Source: Ignavibacteriales bacterium (GTDB taxonomy: Bacteria; Bacteroidota; Ignavibacteria; T3Sed10-11). Taken from it: a DNA stretch of 59,673 nt. Positions within the stretch are counted from its first letter, which is position 1. Every line of letters begins with the position of its first letter. The stretch lies in the NCBI GenBank assembly GCA_003568415.1, contig PWXV01000169.1:1-59673 (forward strand), in the 5' to 3' direction. The notes beneath the pieces are model-generated. The model was not told where the DNA came from, ran no database searches, and saw only the letters and a program-made list of their open reading frames with translations. Positions 36,909-45,598 of this stretch are shown here, in pieces. The position numbers were made by a program, and so were the translations under genes.

Positions 36909-37281
36909 ACGACTAAGTGACGACGCAACATTAATAATAGTGCAGCCGGTGCATTCGATGAACTGACCACGATACTACAATTGTTTTTCAAATCATTTGA
37001 CCTCGATGTTTTTTATCGGGAGAAAATATTCCGATTTCCACGACAGCAGGACTGATGGGTAAGTGAATATTCACCTGACTCTTAATGTGTTCAGTGCGAG
37101 AAAAATAATAAATAATCGCATCTGAAACTCTCTTTTAATTCCTACATTTAAAAAATAATTCCAATATTATACTTAGAACACTCAAAAAATTCCGGAATTT
37201 CGGGATTTTTATATGGCACGAATTTTGATTATTTATTATTGAGTAAATCGCTAACAATGAATTGTAATCCTATCAGACTAC
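36909..37281 (+). promoter_or_regulatory. Intergenic control region before the kinase gene
   Basis: This 373-bp gap holds a sigma-54-type promoter (listed separately), a perfect AATTCCGGAATT palindrome at 37188-37199, and an ATCGG/CCGAT inverted repeat at 37015-37035. The latter runs into CCGATTTCCACGACA (37031-37045), which resembles the repeated motif upstream of the porin gene. No gene or clear terminator was found. Confidence 0.5.
37214..37229 (+). promoter_or_regulatory. Sigma-54 promoter-like site before the histidine kinase
   Basis: TGGCAC, five bases, TTGAT matches the -24/-12 consensus TGGCAC-N5-TTGCW with a single change (A for C in the -12 element). It lies 52 bp before the kinase ATG. 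With a sigma-54 activator encoded in the same unit, autoregulation is plausible. Confidence 0.65.
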
Positions 37282-38538
37282 ATGAGTATCGAAATTTCAA
37301 AAAAGCAATTAATGCAAATCCTCGAAACACTCGATGTCGGGGTGATATATACCGATATCGACGGTAATATGTTGTACATAAACGAGCTTGCTGAAGAAAT
37401 CCGCGCTATCGATAGAGAAGATAAATTGGGTACCAATGTCATTGATTGCCACGCCATAAAAGGGAGACCGCACGTAAAGAAATTACTCGATGATTTCAAG
37501 GATGGTTCTGTAGATCACCGTCACCGGCTGGTGCGTATCAGAGATAAGTTTTTTGATAATAAATATCTTGTGGTACGTGAACCCGGCGGGGAACCGTCAG
37601 GTATTGTATTGATGAGTCAGGATGTGACCGAAAAAATTCAGCTCAAGAAAAAGCTCGATGAACATTACCAAACCCTGGAGTATGAAATTGGAAAGAAATC
37701 AAACGAGATCGAAGCCCGATATGAAGAGATGATGAAAATGCAGCAACGTTTGATGCATTCAGAGAAAATGTCTTCGGTCGGTCAGTTTGTATCGATCATT
37801 GCTCACGAAGTAAACAACCCGCTGGATGGCATTAAGAACTGTTTGCAGGAGATCAAGGAGGAACCGGATAACCTCGAACAGACGAAGAAGTACTCTTCAC
37901 TTGCGCTTGATGCATTAACAAAAATAGAAGAAGTTACCCGATTGATTCTGAATTATGCCCGGCCGGATAATTATTATATGGATGAAGTCAGTATTAAAGA
38001 GGTCATTGAGGAAAGTATCAAGTTTGCACAATATAAACTAACGCGAAATAATATTCATCTTGATGCCGCACTCGATCACGATATCAGTGTCAATGGCAGC
38101 AGGCAGCATTTGGCTCAGGTTTTTGTCAATATGATCATGAACAGTATCGATGCTATAAATGAGAAGCGCGACCGCTCTCCTGAAAACGGAAATACCAATG
38201 GCAGTTCAGATTATGTTCGTATCAGCATACAGGACTGCGGTGAACATGCCTGCATTAAGGTTGTGGACAGCGGATGCGGTATTGCAACAGAAAATGTTAA
38301 CGAGCTATTTAAGCCATTTTATACAACAAAACAGGAAAAGGGTACCGGCTTAGGATTATATATCTGTTTTAACATTGTATATATTCATAATGGAAAGATT
38401 TCTGTAAACAGTACCCCGGGTAAAGGCACGTGTTTTACCATTCATATTCCAAAATATTCTTACAGCGATGTCGGTAAAAGTATGGAAAGAGTTTCAGAAC
38501 TGAAGGACCGTGTTCTACAGGGATATATAGAGCAGTAG
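37282..38538 (+). CDS. Cytoplasmic PAS-domain sensor histidine kinase
   Basis: A 418-residue soluble sensor kinase without membrane segments. A PAS domain covers about residues 8-120, a coiled-coil linker about 120-160, the DHp helix has the phospho-acceptor His175 in IIAHEVNNPLDG, and the HATPase domain has N and G boxes (NMIMNSIDAI, VDSGCGI, GTGLGLYI). The PAS core has an adjacent Cys56-His57 (NVIDCH), which could bind a metal or haem or act as a redox switch; this is inference. The gene is followed after 12 bp by a sigma-54 response regulator and lies between the two nitrite/nitrate reduction units. Confidence 0.9.
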   Translation: MSIEISKKQLMQILETLDVGVIYTDIDGNMLYINELAEEIRAIDREDKLGTNVIDCHAIKGRPHVKKLLDDFKDGSVDHRHRLVRIRDKFFDNKYLVVREPGGEPSGIVLMSQDVTEKIQLKKKLDEHYQTLEYEIGKKSNEIEARYEEMMKMQQRLMHSEKMSSVGQFVSIIAHEVNNPLDGIKNCLQEIKEEPDNLEQTKKYSSLALDALTKIEEVTRLILNYARPDNYYMDEVSIKEVIEESIKFAQYKLTRNNIHLDAALDHDISVNGSRQHLAQVFVNMIMNSIDAINEKRDRSPENGNTNGSSDYVRISIQDCGEHACIKVVDSGCGIATENVNELFKPFYTTKQEKGTGLGLYICFNIVYIHNGKISVNSTPGKGTCFTIHIPKYSYSDVGKSMERVSELKDRVLQGYIEQ

Positions 38539-38550
38539 GATCGGAACAGC

Positions 38551-39906
38551 ATGAAAGTTATTATCATAGAAGACGAAAATATTAAGCTTGTTACACTTAC
38601 CGATGCATTACGTAAAAACGGATATGACGTGTATCCGTTCGACCATCCGAAACCGGCGTTGCAGGAATTTCACGCAAACGGCGCGGATATCGTCATTACT
38701 GATATGCGGTTACCATCGGTCAGCGGACTTGATATACTCAAAGATGTGAAACAACACGCACCCGATACCTATGTTATTGTGATAACGGCATACGGCACGA
38801 TTGAAATGGCCGTCGAAGCTATGAAGGCAGGAGCGCACGATTTCGTCATGAAGCCGTTTAAGTCTGATGAGATGGTTGCCGTCCTCAATAAAATAAAACG
38901 CTTCATTGATCTCGAGGAAGAGAATAAAGAGTTGCGGAGAAAGTTGTACGAGCGATATAAGTTTCACAATATTGTCGGCAAATCAAAGCCGATGCAGGAA
39001 ATATATGATGTGATTGAAACGGTTGCCGACAGCGATCATACCGTTCTCGTTGAAGGTGAAAGCGGTACCGGCAAGGAAATGATCGCAAATGCAATACACT
39101 ATAACAGTAACAGAAAAAACAAACCATTTATAAAAGTAAGTTGTGCAGCACTGACAGAGACTTTGCTTGAATCGGAGTTATTCGGTCATGCAAAGGGTTC
39201 GTTTACCGGTGCAATAAAAGACAAGAAAGGACGATTCGAGCTTGCCGACGGCGGCACGATTTTTCTCGATGATATAGATGATATTCCCGTTACTGTGCAG
39301 GTAAAATTGTTACGTGTGCTTGAACATAAAGGATTCGAACGGGTTGGTGGCACCGAAACGATTGACGTCGATATACGGGTTATTTGTGCAACAAAGGTAG
39401 ATCTGCTGGAGCATGTCCGGGAAGGAAAATTCAGAGAAGATCTGTATTACCGGCTTCGGGTAATTCCAATTCATATTCCTCCTTTACGGGAACGCAAAGA
39501 AGATATCCCATTGCTTATAGAACATTTTCTCAAACAAAATAAATCGGAAATACAATTAGAAGACGCTCTTCTCTCGAAATTTCTGGAATATAACTGGCCC
39601 GGGAATGTCAGACAGTTGTTTAATGCTGTTTCCCGTATTGCCACATTCATTAAAAAACCGGTCGTGACCATCGATGATGTACCATCCGACATATTTCAAC
39701 CCGGATCCGGTGACCACGAAACGAAAGTATCATTTAACGGAGGCGGTCGGTTTGATCTCCAGCGAGCCGTACATGATCTCGAAAGCAAAGCAATCTGCTG
39801 GGCGCTTGAGAAAACCGGAGGCAACAAAAAGCAAGCCGCTGAATTGCTCGGATTAAAGCGTAGCACCTTCCTTGATAGATTAAAAAATATAGATACACAG
39901 TTTTAA
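38551..39906 (+). CDS. Sigma-54-dependent response regulator of the nitrate/nitrite cluster
   Basis: NtrC-family regulator of 451 residues: receiver (phospho-acceptor Asp51 in ITDMRLPS), AAA+ domain with Walker A GESGTGKE and Walker B GTIFLDDIDD, and a Fis-type helix-turn-helix at the C-terminus. The sigma-54 contact loop is GSFTGA (about residue 216), a Ser for the usual Ala. The adjacent kinase is its likely partner, and sigma-54 sites before both the kinase and the porin gene are its likely targets. Confidence 0.92.
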   Translation: MKVIIIEDENIKLVTLTDALRKNGYDVYPFDHPKPALQEFHANGADIVITDMRLPSVSGLDILKDVKQHAPDTYVIVITAYGTIEMAVEAMKAGAHDFVMKPFKSDEMVAVLNKIKRFIDLEEENKELRRKLYERYKFHNIVGKSKPMQEIYDVIETVADSDHTVLVEGESGTGKEMIANAIHYNSNRKNKPFIKVSCAALTETLLESELFGHAKGSFTGAIKDKKGRFELADGGTIFLDDIDDIPVTVQVKLLRVLEHKGFERVGGTETIDVDIRVICATKVDLLEHVREGKFREDLYYRLRVIPIHIPPLRERKEDIPLLIEHFLKQNKSEIQLEDALLSKFLEYNWPGNVRQLFNAVSRIATFIKKPVVTIDDVPSDIFQPGSGDHETKVSFNGGGRFDLQRAVHDLESKAICWALEKTGGNKKQAAELLGLKRSTFLDRLKNIDTQF

Positions 39907-39929
39907 GCATTATCCGACCGGTGTGATGC

Positions 39930-39988
39930 GCCGGATTTTCGACAATGGTGCCGGAATTCCGACATAGGTGTGTGGTCGGAACCTCACA
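39930..39988 (+). promoter_or_regulatory. Repeated upstream activator motif before the porin gene
   Basis: GCCGGATTTTCGACA (39930-39944) and GCCGGAATTCCGACA (39950-39964) are near-identical and start 20 bp apart, two helical turns. A weaker third copy, GTCGGAACCTCACA, follows at 39975-39988. They lie about 28-86 bp upstream of the sigma-54 -24 element, where enhancer-binding regulators often act. Confidence 0.6.
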
Positions 39989-40015
39989 AAAAGCTCGTAA
40001 AATGCATTTTTGTAT

Positions 40016-40031
40016 CGGCATAAGAATTGTA
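40016..40031 (+). promoter_or_regulatory. Sigma-54 promoter-like site before the porin-napA unit
   Basis: CGGCAT, five bases, TTGTA keeps the invariant GG and the -12 TTG at correct spacing, with mismatches at outer positions compared with TGGCAC-N5-TTGCW. It lies 59 bp before the porin ATG and just downstream of the repeated motif. Confidence 0.55.
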
Positions 40032-40089
40032 TGTCTATTAGTGTCGATAATTTCACTATTAACGAAAATGTAAAAGGAGTTATAAAAAA

Positions 40090-41622
40090 ATGAGATCAAG
40101 TATTGTAGTATTATTGATAATGCTCTTTTTAATTCCGGCCGCTCAATCACAGATCAAAGTCAATGATGATGTGTCAATTGATCTGAACGGTGTGTTTACA
40201 ACCTGGTTCCAGTATCAAAATGATTTTTGGTTTGGACGATCGGATTATAAAGATTGGTATGCAGTCCAGATGCTGCGTTTCAGACCGGTTGTTAATTACG
40301 GGGAGAATATAAAAGTTGTGACCCGGTTTGATATGGGACAGGGTTGGTGGGGCGTCAATAATGAACCGCCATCAAATCCTGTTAATGCTCCGGGTCAGCA
40401 TCAGCGTCCGGGTAGTGCAACAGGTTTATTCGACAATAAAGATACCCATTACTTTTTCCACGTCGATCAGGCATATGTCTGGTTTAATGTTCCCAGCATC
40501 AATACTGCGTTCACGGTGGGACGTTCACAATGGCTTGCCGGGCACCGTCTCGTTATAGATAATCAGTATGACGGTGTGAAAGCTGATATTTCAATGAACA
40601 ACGGAAGTACATTATCGTTCGGATGGGCATTCGTCGCAAGCGGTGTTGACGGAATAAGTACGCTCGATAATGTTGCACCGGATTGGAGAGGTGCAACGGA
40701 TGCACGTAACTCTTATCTGTATCTTGCAAATTATAATACAAGACTTCAGAATTTTGGCAATACCGATCTCGATGTGTACACATTTTACTATCAGGACCTC
40801 TCGACTAACGATCACTTAGCATATATTCCGAACCGACTGGATTATAAGCGGCCTCGCTTTACACCGCAGGTGTCTCAGTTATTCGGTATTGGTGTCGCGG
40901 GTAACTCGAAGTTCGGCGATCTTTCACTCGAGTGGGAGGCTAACTACCTGACCGGTAAAGATGATTTTGGAAATAATGGCTATGGTGCAGCGCTTGATAT
41001 GGATATTAATGACGGAGACCTTCGCGGATACAATGCGTATGTACGTGGTCAGTATGCAGTATCACCTGCATTTTCACTCGGTGGTTTTCTCGGACTCGGA
41101 TCGGGTGATCCCGATGGTCCGTGGGGTGGAACGGGTAACGTAAATAAATTACGCACCGCTGGATTCTGGTATCTGACTGAGGTTTGGGAGGATTCAATAA
41201 TGCCGGATGAAGAGGGTATTACTCCGCAGGGCCTCGGTGCACCGAACGTTCGAGGCTATCGTGAGCTCGAAAACACAACTGCAGGCCAGATTAATTTTAC
41301 CTATCGCCCGATTCCCCGGCTCAGTGCATTTTTCTCATATACATTGCTACGTGCTACCGAACCTATCTACGCCTGGCAAGTTGATATCAATGAAGACGGC
41401 ACACCCGGTTCTGACCACGGTCCCGTCCAGAATGTAAGTGCTCAGGATATCGGTTGGGAATTCGATTTTAAATTCGACTATCGCTTGCTTGACGGATTAA
41501 CGTTGACTGCACGCGGTGGATATTTCGATCCGGGTACCGCAGCAGGTTATCTGATTAACGGTTCGGATCAGTGGCTGGATCCTGCATGGGAATTGAAAGG
41601 TGAAGTTACATTTGCTTTCTAA
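40090..41622 (+). CDS. Outer-membrane porin of the nitrate reduction unit
   Basis: A 510-residue beta-barrel with a cleavable signal peptide (MRSSIVVLLIMLFLIPAAQS) and a terminal Phe (GEVTFAF), the usual outer-membrane insertion signal. The repeated amphipathic strands and Gly/Asp-rich turns resemble alginate-export-type or other large porins. It has the strong Shine-Dalgarno AAAGGAG. As the first gene of the nap unit it probably admits nitrate or nitrite; substrate specificity is inferred only from context. Confidence 0.78.
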   Translation: MRSSIVVLLIMLFLIPAAQSQIKVNDDVSIDLNGVFTTWFQYQNDFWFGRSDYKDWYAVQMLRFRPVVNYGENIKVVTRFDMGQGWWGVNNEPPSNPVNAPGQHQRPGSATGLFDNKDTHYFFHVDQAYVWFNVPSINTAFTVGRSQWLAGHRLVIDNQYDGVKADISMNNGSTLSFGWAFVASGVDGISTLDNVAPDWRGATDARNSYLYLANYNTRLQNFGNTDLDVYTFYYQDLSTNDHLAYIPNRLDYKRPRFTPQVSQLFGIGVAGNSKFGDLSLEWEANYLTGKDDFGNNGYGAALDMDINDGDLRGYNAYVRGQYAVSPAFSLGGFLGLGSGDPDGPWGGTGNVNKLRTAGFWYLTEVWEDSIMPDEEGITPQGLGAPNVRGYRELENTTAGQINFTYRPIPRLSAFFSYTLLRATEPIYAWQVDINEDGTPGSDHGPVQNVSAQDIGWEFDFKFDYRLLDGLTLTARGGYFDPGTAAGYLINGSDQWLDPAWELKGEVTFAF

Positions 41623-41643
41623 CAATGGAAAGGAGTGACCCTA

Positions 41644-42162
41644 ATGAAAATACAAACAAAAGATGCGGGAATATTTCTCGTATTACTCTTCTTCGGGATA
41701 TTTTTTGTTTTGAGTTTTACAACCCGGGAAGATACGTATGCTTTTCTGAATAGCGCACCGAGTTTTGAATGTATGGACTGCCATATCGGTGCTGAGGATT
41801 ATGTCATAGATATAATGCTTGAGGGGATGCCTGAACGGTATGAACCCAGCAAGACGTATGAACTCAAACTCATTATAAGAAGCGATCTTGAAAGTATCAG
41901 CGATATTAAAGGCGGATTTGCTGCACAAGCAACCGCGGGTGAATTATTGGAAAAGGATGAACTAAACACACAGATAAGCGGGGATTATTTGACCCATACG
42001 ATGGAAGGGAATAAATATCGTGAATGGACAATCGGCTGGAAGGCACCACAGGTCGCCGATGAGCGGGTGGATATAGAAGTTATGGTTGTCGCTGCAAATG
42101 GTGATTATTCTCCGTCAATGGATGCAGTCGGTTTTGAAACATTTCGAACCGACCCGGAATAA
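41644..42162 (+). CDS. Membrane-anchored monohaem cytochrome c with Reeler-like domain
   Basis: A 172-residue protein with an N-terminal membrane anchor or signal (about residues 8-25), a single haem site CMDCHIG (about residue 42) and a C-terminal beta-sandwich. The pattern YEPSKTYELKL, then GGFAAQ, then WKAPQ and VVAANGDYS resembles Reeler-type domains. It lies where other nap operons often have napB or napC. A role in electron transfer to NapA is suggested by position alone. The ATG at 41644 has AAAGGAG about 10 nt upstream; the frame also has a GTG at 41635. Confidence 0.7.
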   Translation: MKIQTKDAGIFLVLLFFGIFFVLSFTTREDTYAFLNSAPSFECMDCHIGAEDYVIDIMLEGMPERYEPSKTYELKLIIRSDLESISDIKGGFAAQATAGELLEKDELNTQISGDYLTHTMEGNKYREWTIGWKAPQVADERVDIEVMVVAANGDYSPSMDAVGFETFRTDPE

Positions 42163-42209
42163 GTTTAGAAATGTATTCTAATTATAAAAAAATCAAAACG
42201 AGGTAAACT

Positions 42210-45200
42210 ATGAAACTTAAACGTCGTGATTTTCTCCGGCTAACAGCACTTGTTACAGCGTCGGCTGCAGCGGGGTTCTATCACACCGACAAATTGCTCG
42301 GGGTACCTGCTTCGGTGAAGGATGTACCGGTGGGGCAATGCCGGTACTGTGCGATCGGGTGTACCACGATGGCTCAGGTTGAACTCGATCAGGATGGCAA
42401 AGTAATGAATGTGCTGGGCATTAAAGGAGATTTGAACAGCTCCGTTAATCGTGGTGTCCTCTGTACGAAGGCATTTTATCTGCATCGAGCACTCGAGTAT
42501 GCAGACCGTCCGAAGCGTCCACTCATCAGGCGCGAATGGATAAACACCGAGACCGGTAAACCCGATCTTGCGAATTCACCGCGCGTACGTGAGGGAAGAA
42601 CCACAAAGGATGCATATGGCTTGAAGCCGTCTGAAGAAGATATGAAAGAAAATTTTGTTGCCGTTTCGTGGGAAGATGCACTTGAATTTATTACATCTTC
42701 AGTAGAGAAATCAATAAACGAGCACGGGAAATTCAGTGTCGGCTATTACGGCAGTGGACAGGCAGGTACCGAAGAGACGCACATCTTTAACAAAACCTTT
42801 AAAGGCGGCGGTATGCTTGCCAACAACACGATTGAGGGCCAACCGAGGACGTGTATGGCGAGCGCTGTGGTCGGGTATTTATACGCCTTCGGTAAAGACG
42901 AGCCGTACGGTTCCTTGAACGATCTCGATGTACCGGATCCGGATTTCGGCAAGCACGCAGATACCTATTTCCTTGTCGGTAACAATACTGCCGAGGCACA
43001 TCCGATTTTATTTAACAGGATTGCCGCGGTAAAAAATAAAAATCCCGATGAGGTGAAAGTTATACTGGCAGATCCGCGTAAAACACGATCGGGAACGATA
43101 TCGGATCTCTGGCTACCGCTGGCAAGTGGTCGCGATCTTGCATTACTTAACTCGATGACGTATGTCATCGCAACCGAACTTGATAAAGCCAAGTACGATG
43201 TGGAGAATGGAACCGTCGAAGCGGAGTGGAAGTATCTCGATAAAGAATTCATTCGCCGTCACGTTAACTTCGGTATTCACGAAGATGTAAAAATGAACTG
43301 GATCAAGACCGAATACGGCGGTGTTCGTGAATCGACGTGGGATCTTGCATACTCAAATAATCCGCGCCAAACGTATCCCGATCCGAAAAAGGTATACGAA
43401 TCTGAAGAGGAAGTTGAAAAGGATCTTTACAAAGGCTTTGCCATCTTTCTGAAATTCCTCGAAGATTACAGTCCTGAAAAGGTTGCAGACCTGATCTTTG
43501 ACGGGGAAAGTCCGCAGCGCTACGACCGGGAAACACGTACGTGGTCAAAGATCGGCGGTGAAGAGGCGATCCGCCTTGTGGCGAAATGGTTTGCCGAAGG
43601 ATATACCACAACAACGTGGTGTATGGGCATTAACCAGAAACTGCAGGGAGTATGGTCGAATGCGACCCTTCATATGCTTCACCTCATAACAGGGAAAGCA
43701 TGTAAGCCGGGTCGTCACGCATTCAGCTTTACCGGTCAACCCAACGCCTGCGGTGGTATACGTGCACCGGGTGCATTGTGCCACGCGCTGCCATATGGCC
43801 GGTTGGTCGCAAATCCGGTTCATCGTGCACACGTTGAAGGTATATGGAAGAGACGGGTGGAAAACTACCTCCAGGCAAAAGGAGTGTCGAGTTCACTTAT
43901 CCGGGAAGAGGTGGATAAGATTGCAGTTCATCCGCAGCCCGGTCCACATACCATGGAAATGTTCCGCCGGTATGCTGCAGGTCAGATTAAAGTAATGTTC
44001 ACATCGACCGTAAACCCGGGCGCAAGCTTACCGTATGCATATCCTTATCGGTTAGCCTGTGCCGCGGCACATCAGGGAGATCCGTTCCCTGTTACAGCTG
44101 TGCTTGAAGCATATCCAAACGCGACGACACAAGTTGCGGATATTGTCTTCCCTGCTTCGAGCTGGTATGAGAAAGAGTTCTCTTACGGAAACCTTGAGCG
44201 AAGGCATCAGCTCATACGAAAGGTGCTTGATTTCCCGGGCGAGACGTTACCCGATTCGGTTATCTTTGGTATGATAATCAGGCGGCTTGAAGATAAAGGT
44301 CTCGTACCAAAAGGTCACGTTGCTCAGTTCTGGCCGGAAGAGTACGGTGACGATTGGGTACAGAAAACCGTCGAGGATTCAAATAAAGAAGGATGGATGC
44401 GGAAATTTACCGCCAACATATGGGAAGAATTGCAGGAGCTTACCGGCGGTACCGGTTACGATATGACTGGTATGGATCGTGAGAAATTAATCGAACGTAA
44501 CTGGGGATACCGGCAGCCGTTTCCCAAGGAATATCATACCGATGCCGATATCAAAGCAAGATACGATAAGTACGAATCCAGTATTCAGTATGCATATCCC
44601 TACGATCCGATTGTTGATAACCGGACACAGGGATATATAAACAATCTGAAAAAATGGAACCCGCAATATGCATCGTATATCGAAAAACGGCTGGAAGAAG
44701 AGAAGCGGGATACCGATTATCACCGGAAACATAATGTTCCGGAAGGTTGGTACGTCAGCTTCTATCACGCGAATCCGTTCCATCACGGTATGGTCGATGA
44801 CCCGACGCAGGACGGTGGCAGATTGTTTGTCGTAGATGGACGTGCAACTGCCTGGGCCAATCCGTGGTGGGCATGCAAATGGGATGGTAAAGAGTTCAAG
44901 AAATATGATCGAGTTCAGATCACCGAACGACGGTTTAATGAAGAGAAAATACAAGAAAACGTGACCGCGCCGTTCGATGTCGTTCAGTCATATGAAGGAT
45001 CGGTTATTGGTAATCCCGACCGTGATAAGAATGCATTGCTCAGTATTGCATTGAGTCCTGGTGAATTCCCCGGCGTCCGGCAAGCGTATCGTCATAATGG
45101 TAATGAAATCGTCATTTACGATACAAGGGAATACAATATCGGTGCGTGTACAGGTCGTATACTTGAACACTGGCACACCGGAAGTATGACGACCCGGGTG

Positions 45201-45536
45201 CGTGAACTTGCCCGTGCGGCACCGGGAGCGTTTGTCGAGATCAATTCTGAACTCGCGGAGGAGCTTGGTATCAGTTCAGGCGACCGGGTTATTGTGGAGG
45301 CGTTGCGCGGTCAGATCGAGCTCGAAGCGCGTATTCTCGATGCAACACGAATGACCGGTGGTCCTCGCAAGGATTACGTGTTCATTCCGTTCTTCGATGA
45401 GAAGAAACTGATCAATATGATATTGCCCGACCGGTTCGATCCGTTCAGCTTCCAGATGGATTACAAGATGTTTGCTGTGAAGCTTCGGAAAGGAACTATG
45501 CGTGAAACCCAGGCGGTGCCGGGTAAGGTGATATAG
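42210..45536 (+). CDS. napA: Periplasmic nitrate reductase NapA, oversized form
   Basis: Molybdopterin oxidoreductase of 1108 residues, with a Tat signal (KRRDFLRL at 4-11). The [4Fe-4S] site is Cys44, 47, 51 and 85. The Mo-ligand Cys (about 215) lies in RTCMASAVVGY, the NapA pattern. Further NapA-like blocks are GINQKLQGVWSNATLHMLHL, FTGQPNACGG (about 508) and TGRILEHWHTGSMTTRV (about 980). E. coli NapA has about 830 residues, so roughly 280 extra residues are spread over several insertions, most between the TGQP and EHWHTG blocks. Nitrate is the best-supported substrate; another oxyanion cannot be excluded. Confidence 0.88.
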   Translation: MKLKRRDFLRLTALVTASAAAGFYHTDKLLGVPASVKDVPVGQCRYCAIGCTTMAQVELDQDGKVMNVLGIKGDLNSSVNRGVLCTKAFYLHRALEYADRPKRPLIRREWINTETGKPDLANSPRVREGRTTKDAYGLKPSEEDMKENFVAVSWEDALEFITSSVEKSINEHGKFSVGYYGSGQAGTEETHIFNKTFKGGGMLANNTIEGQPRTCMASAVVGYLYAFGKDEPYGSLNDLDVPDPDFGKHADTYFLVGNNTAEAHPILFNRIAAVKNKNPDEVKVILADPRKTRSGTISDLWLPLASGRDLALLNSMTYVIATELDKAKYDVENGTVEAEWKYLDKEFIRRHVNFGIHEDVKMNWIKTEYGGVRESTWDLAYSNNPRQTYPDPKKVYESEEEVEKDLYKGFAIFLKFLEDYSPEKVADLIFDGESPQRYDRETRTWSKIGGEEAIRLVAKWFAEGYTTTTWCMGINQKLQGVWSNATLHMLHLITGKACKPGRHAFSFTGQPNACGGIRAPGALCHALPYGRLVANPVHRAHVEGIWKRRVENYLQAKGVSSSLIREEVDKIAVHPQPGPHTMEMFRRYAAGQIKVMFTSTVNPGASLPYAYPYRLACAAAHQGDPFPVTAVLEAYPNATTQVADIVFPASSWYEKEFSYGNLERRHQLIRKVLDFPGETLPDSVIFGMIIRRLEDKGLVPKGHVAQFWPEEYGDDWVQKTVEDSNKEGWMRKFTANIWEELQELTGGTGYDMTGMDREKLIERNWGYRQPFPKEYHTDADIKARYDKYESSIQYAYPYDPIVDNRTQGYINNLKKWNPQYASYIEKRLEEEKRDTDYHRKHNVPEGWYVSFYHANPFHHGMVDDPTQDGGRLFVVDGRATAWANPWWACKWDGKEFKKYDRVQITERRFNEEKIQENVTAPFDVVQSYEGSVIGNPDRDKNALLSIALSPGEFPGVRQAYRHNGNEIVIYDTREYNIGACTGRILEHWHTGSMTTRVRELARAAPGAFVEINSELAEELGISSGDRVIVEALRGQIELEARILDATRMTGGPRKDYVFIPFFDEKKLINMILPDRFDPFSFQMDYKMFAVKLRKGTMRETQAVPGKVI

Positions 45537-45544
45537 AAAAACAA

Positions 45545-45577
45545 AGACCTGACAGGTTTTCAAAACCTGTCAGGTCT
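45545..45577. repeat. Perfect 16-bp palindrome between napA and napG
   Basis: AGACCTGACAGGTTTT and its exact complement are separated by one base. It sits 8 bp after the napA stop and 21 bp before napG. It could be a repetitive palindromic element of the kind spread in FCB-group genomes, an mRNA-stabilising hairpin, or a partial terminator. There is no T-run at the end. Confidence 0.9.
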
Positions 45578-45598
45578 ATTAAAAATATTGAAATAATT

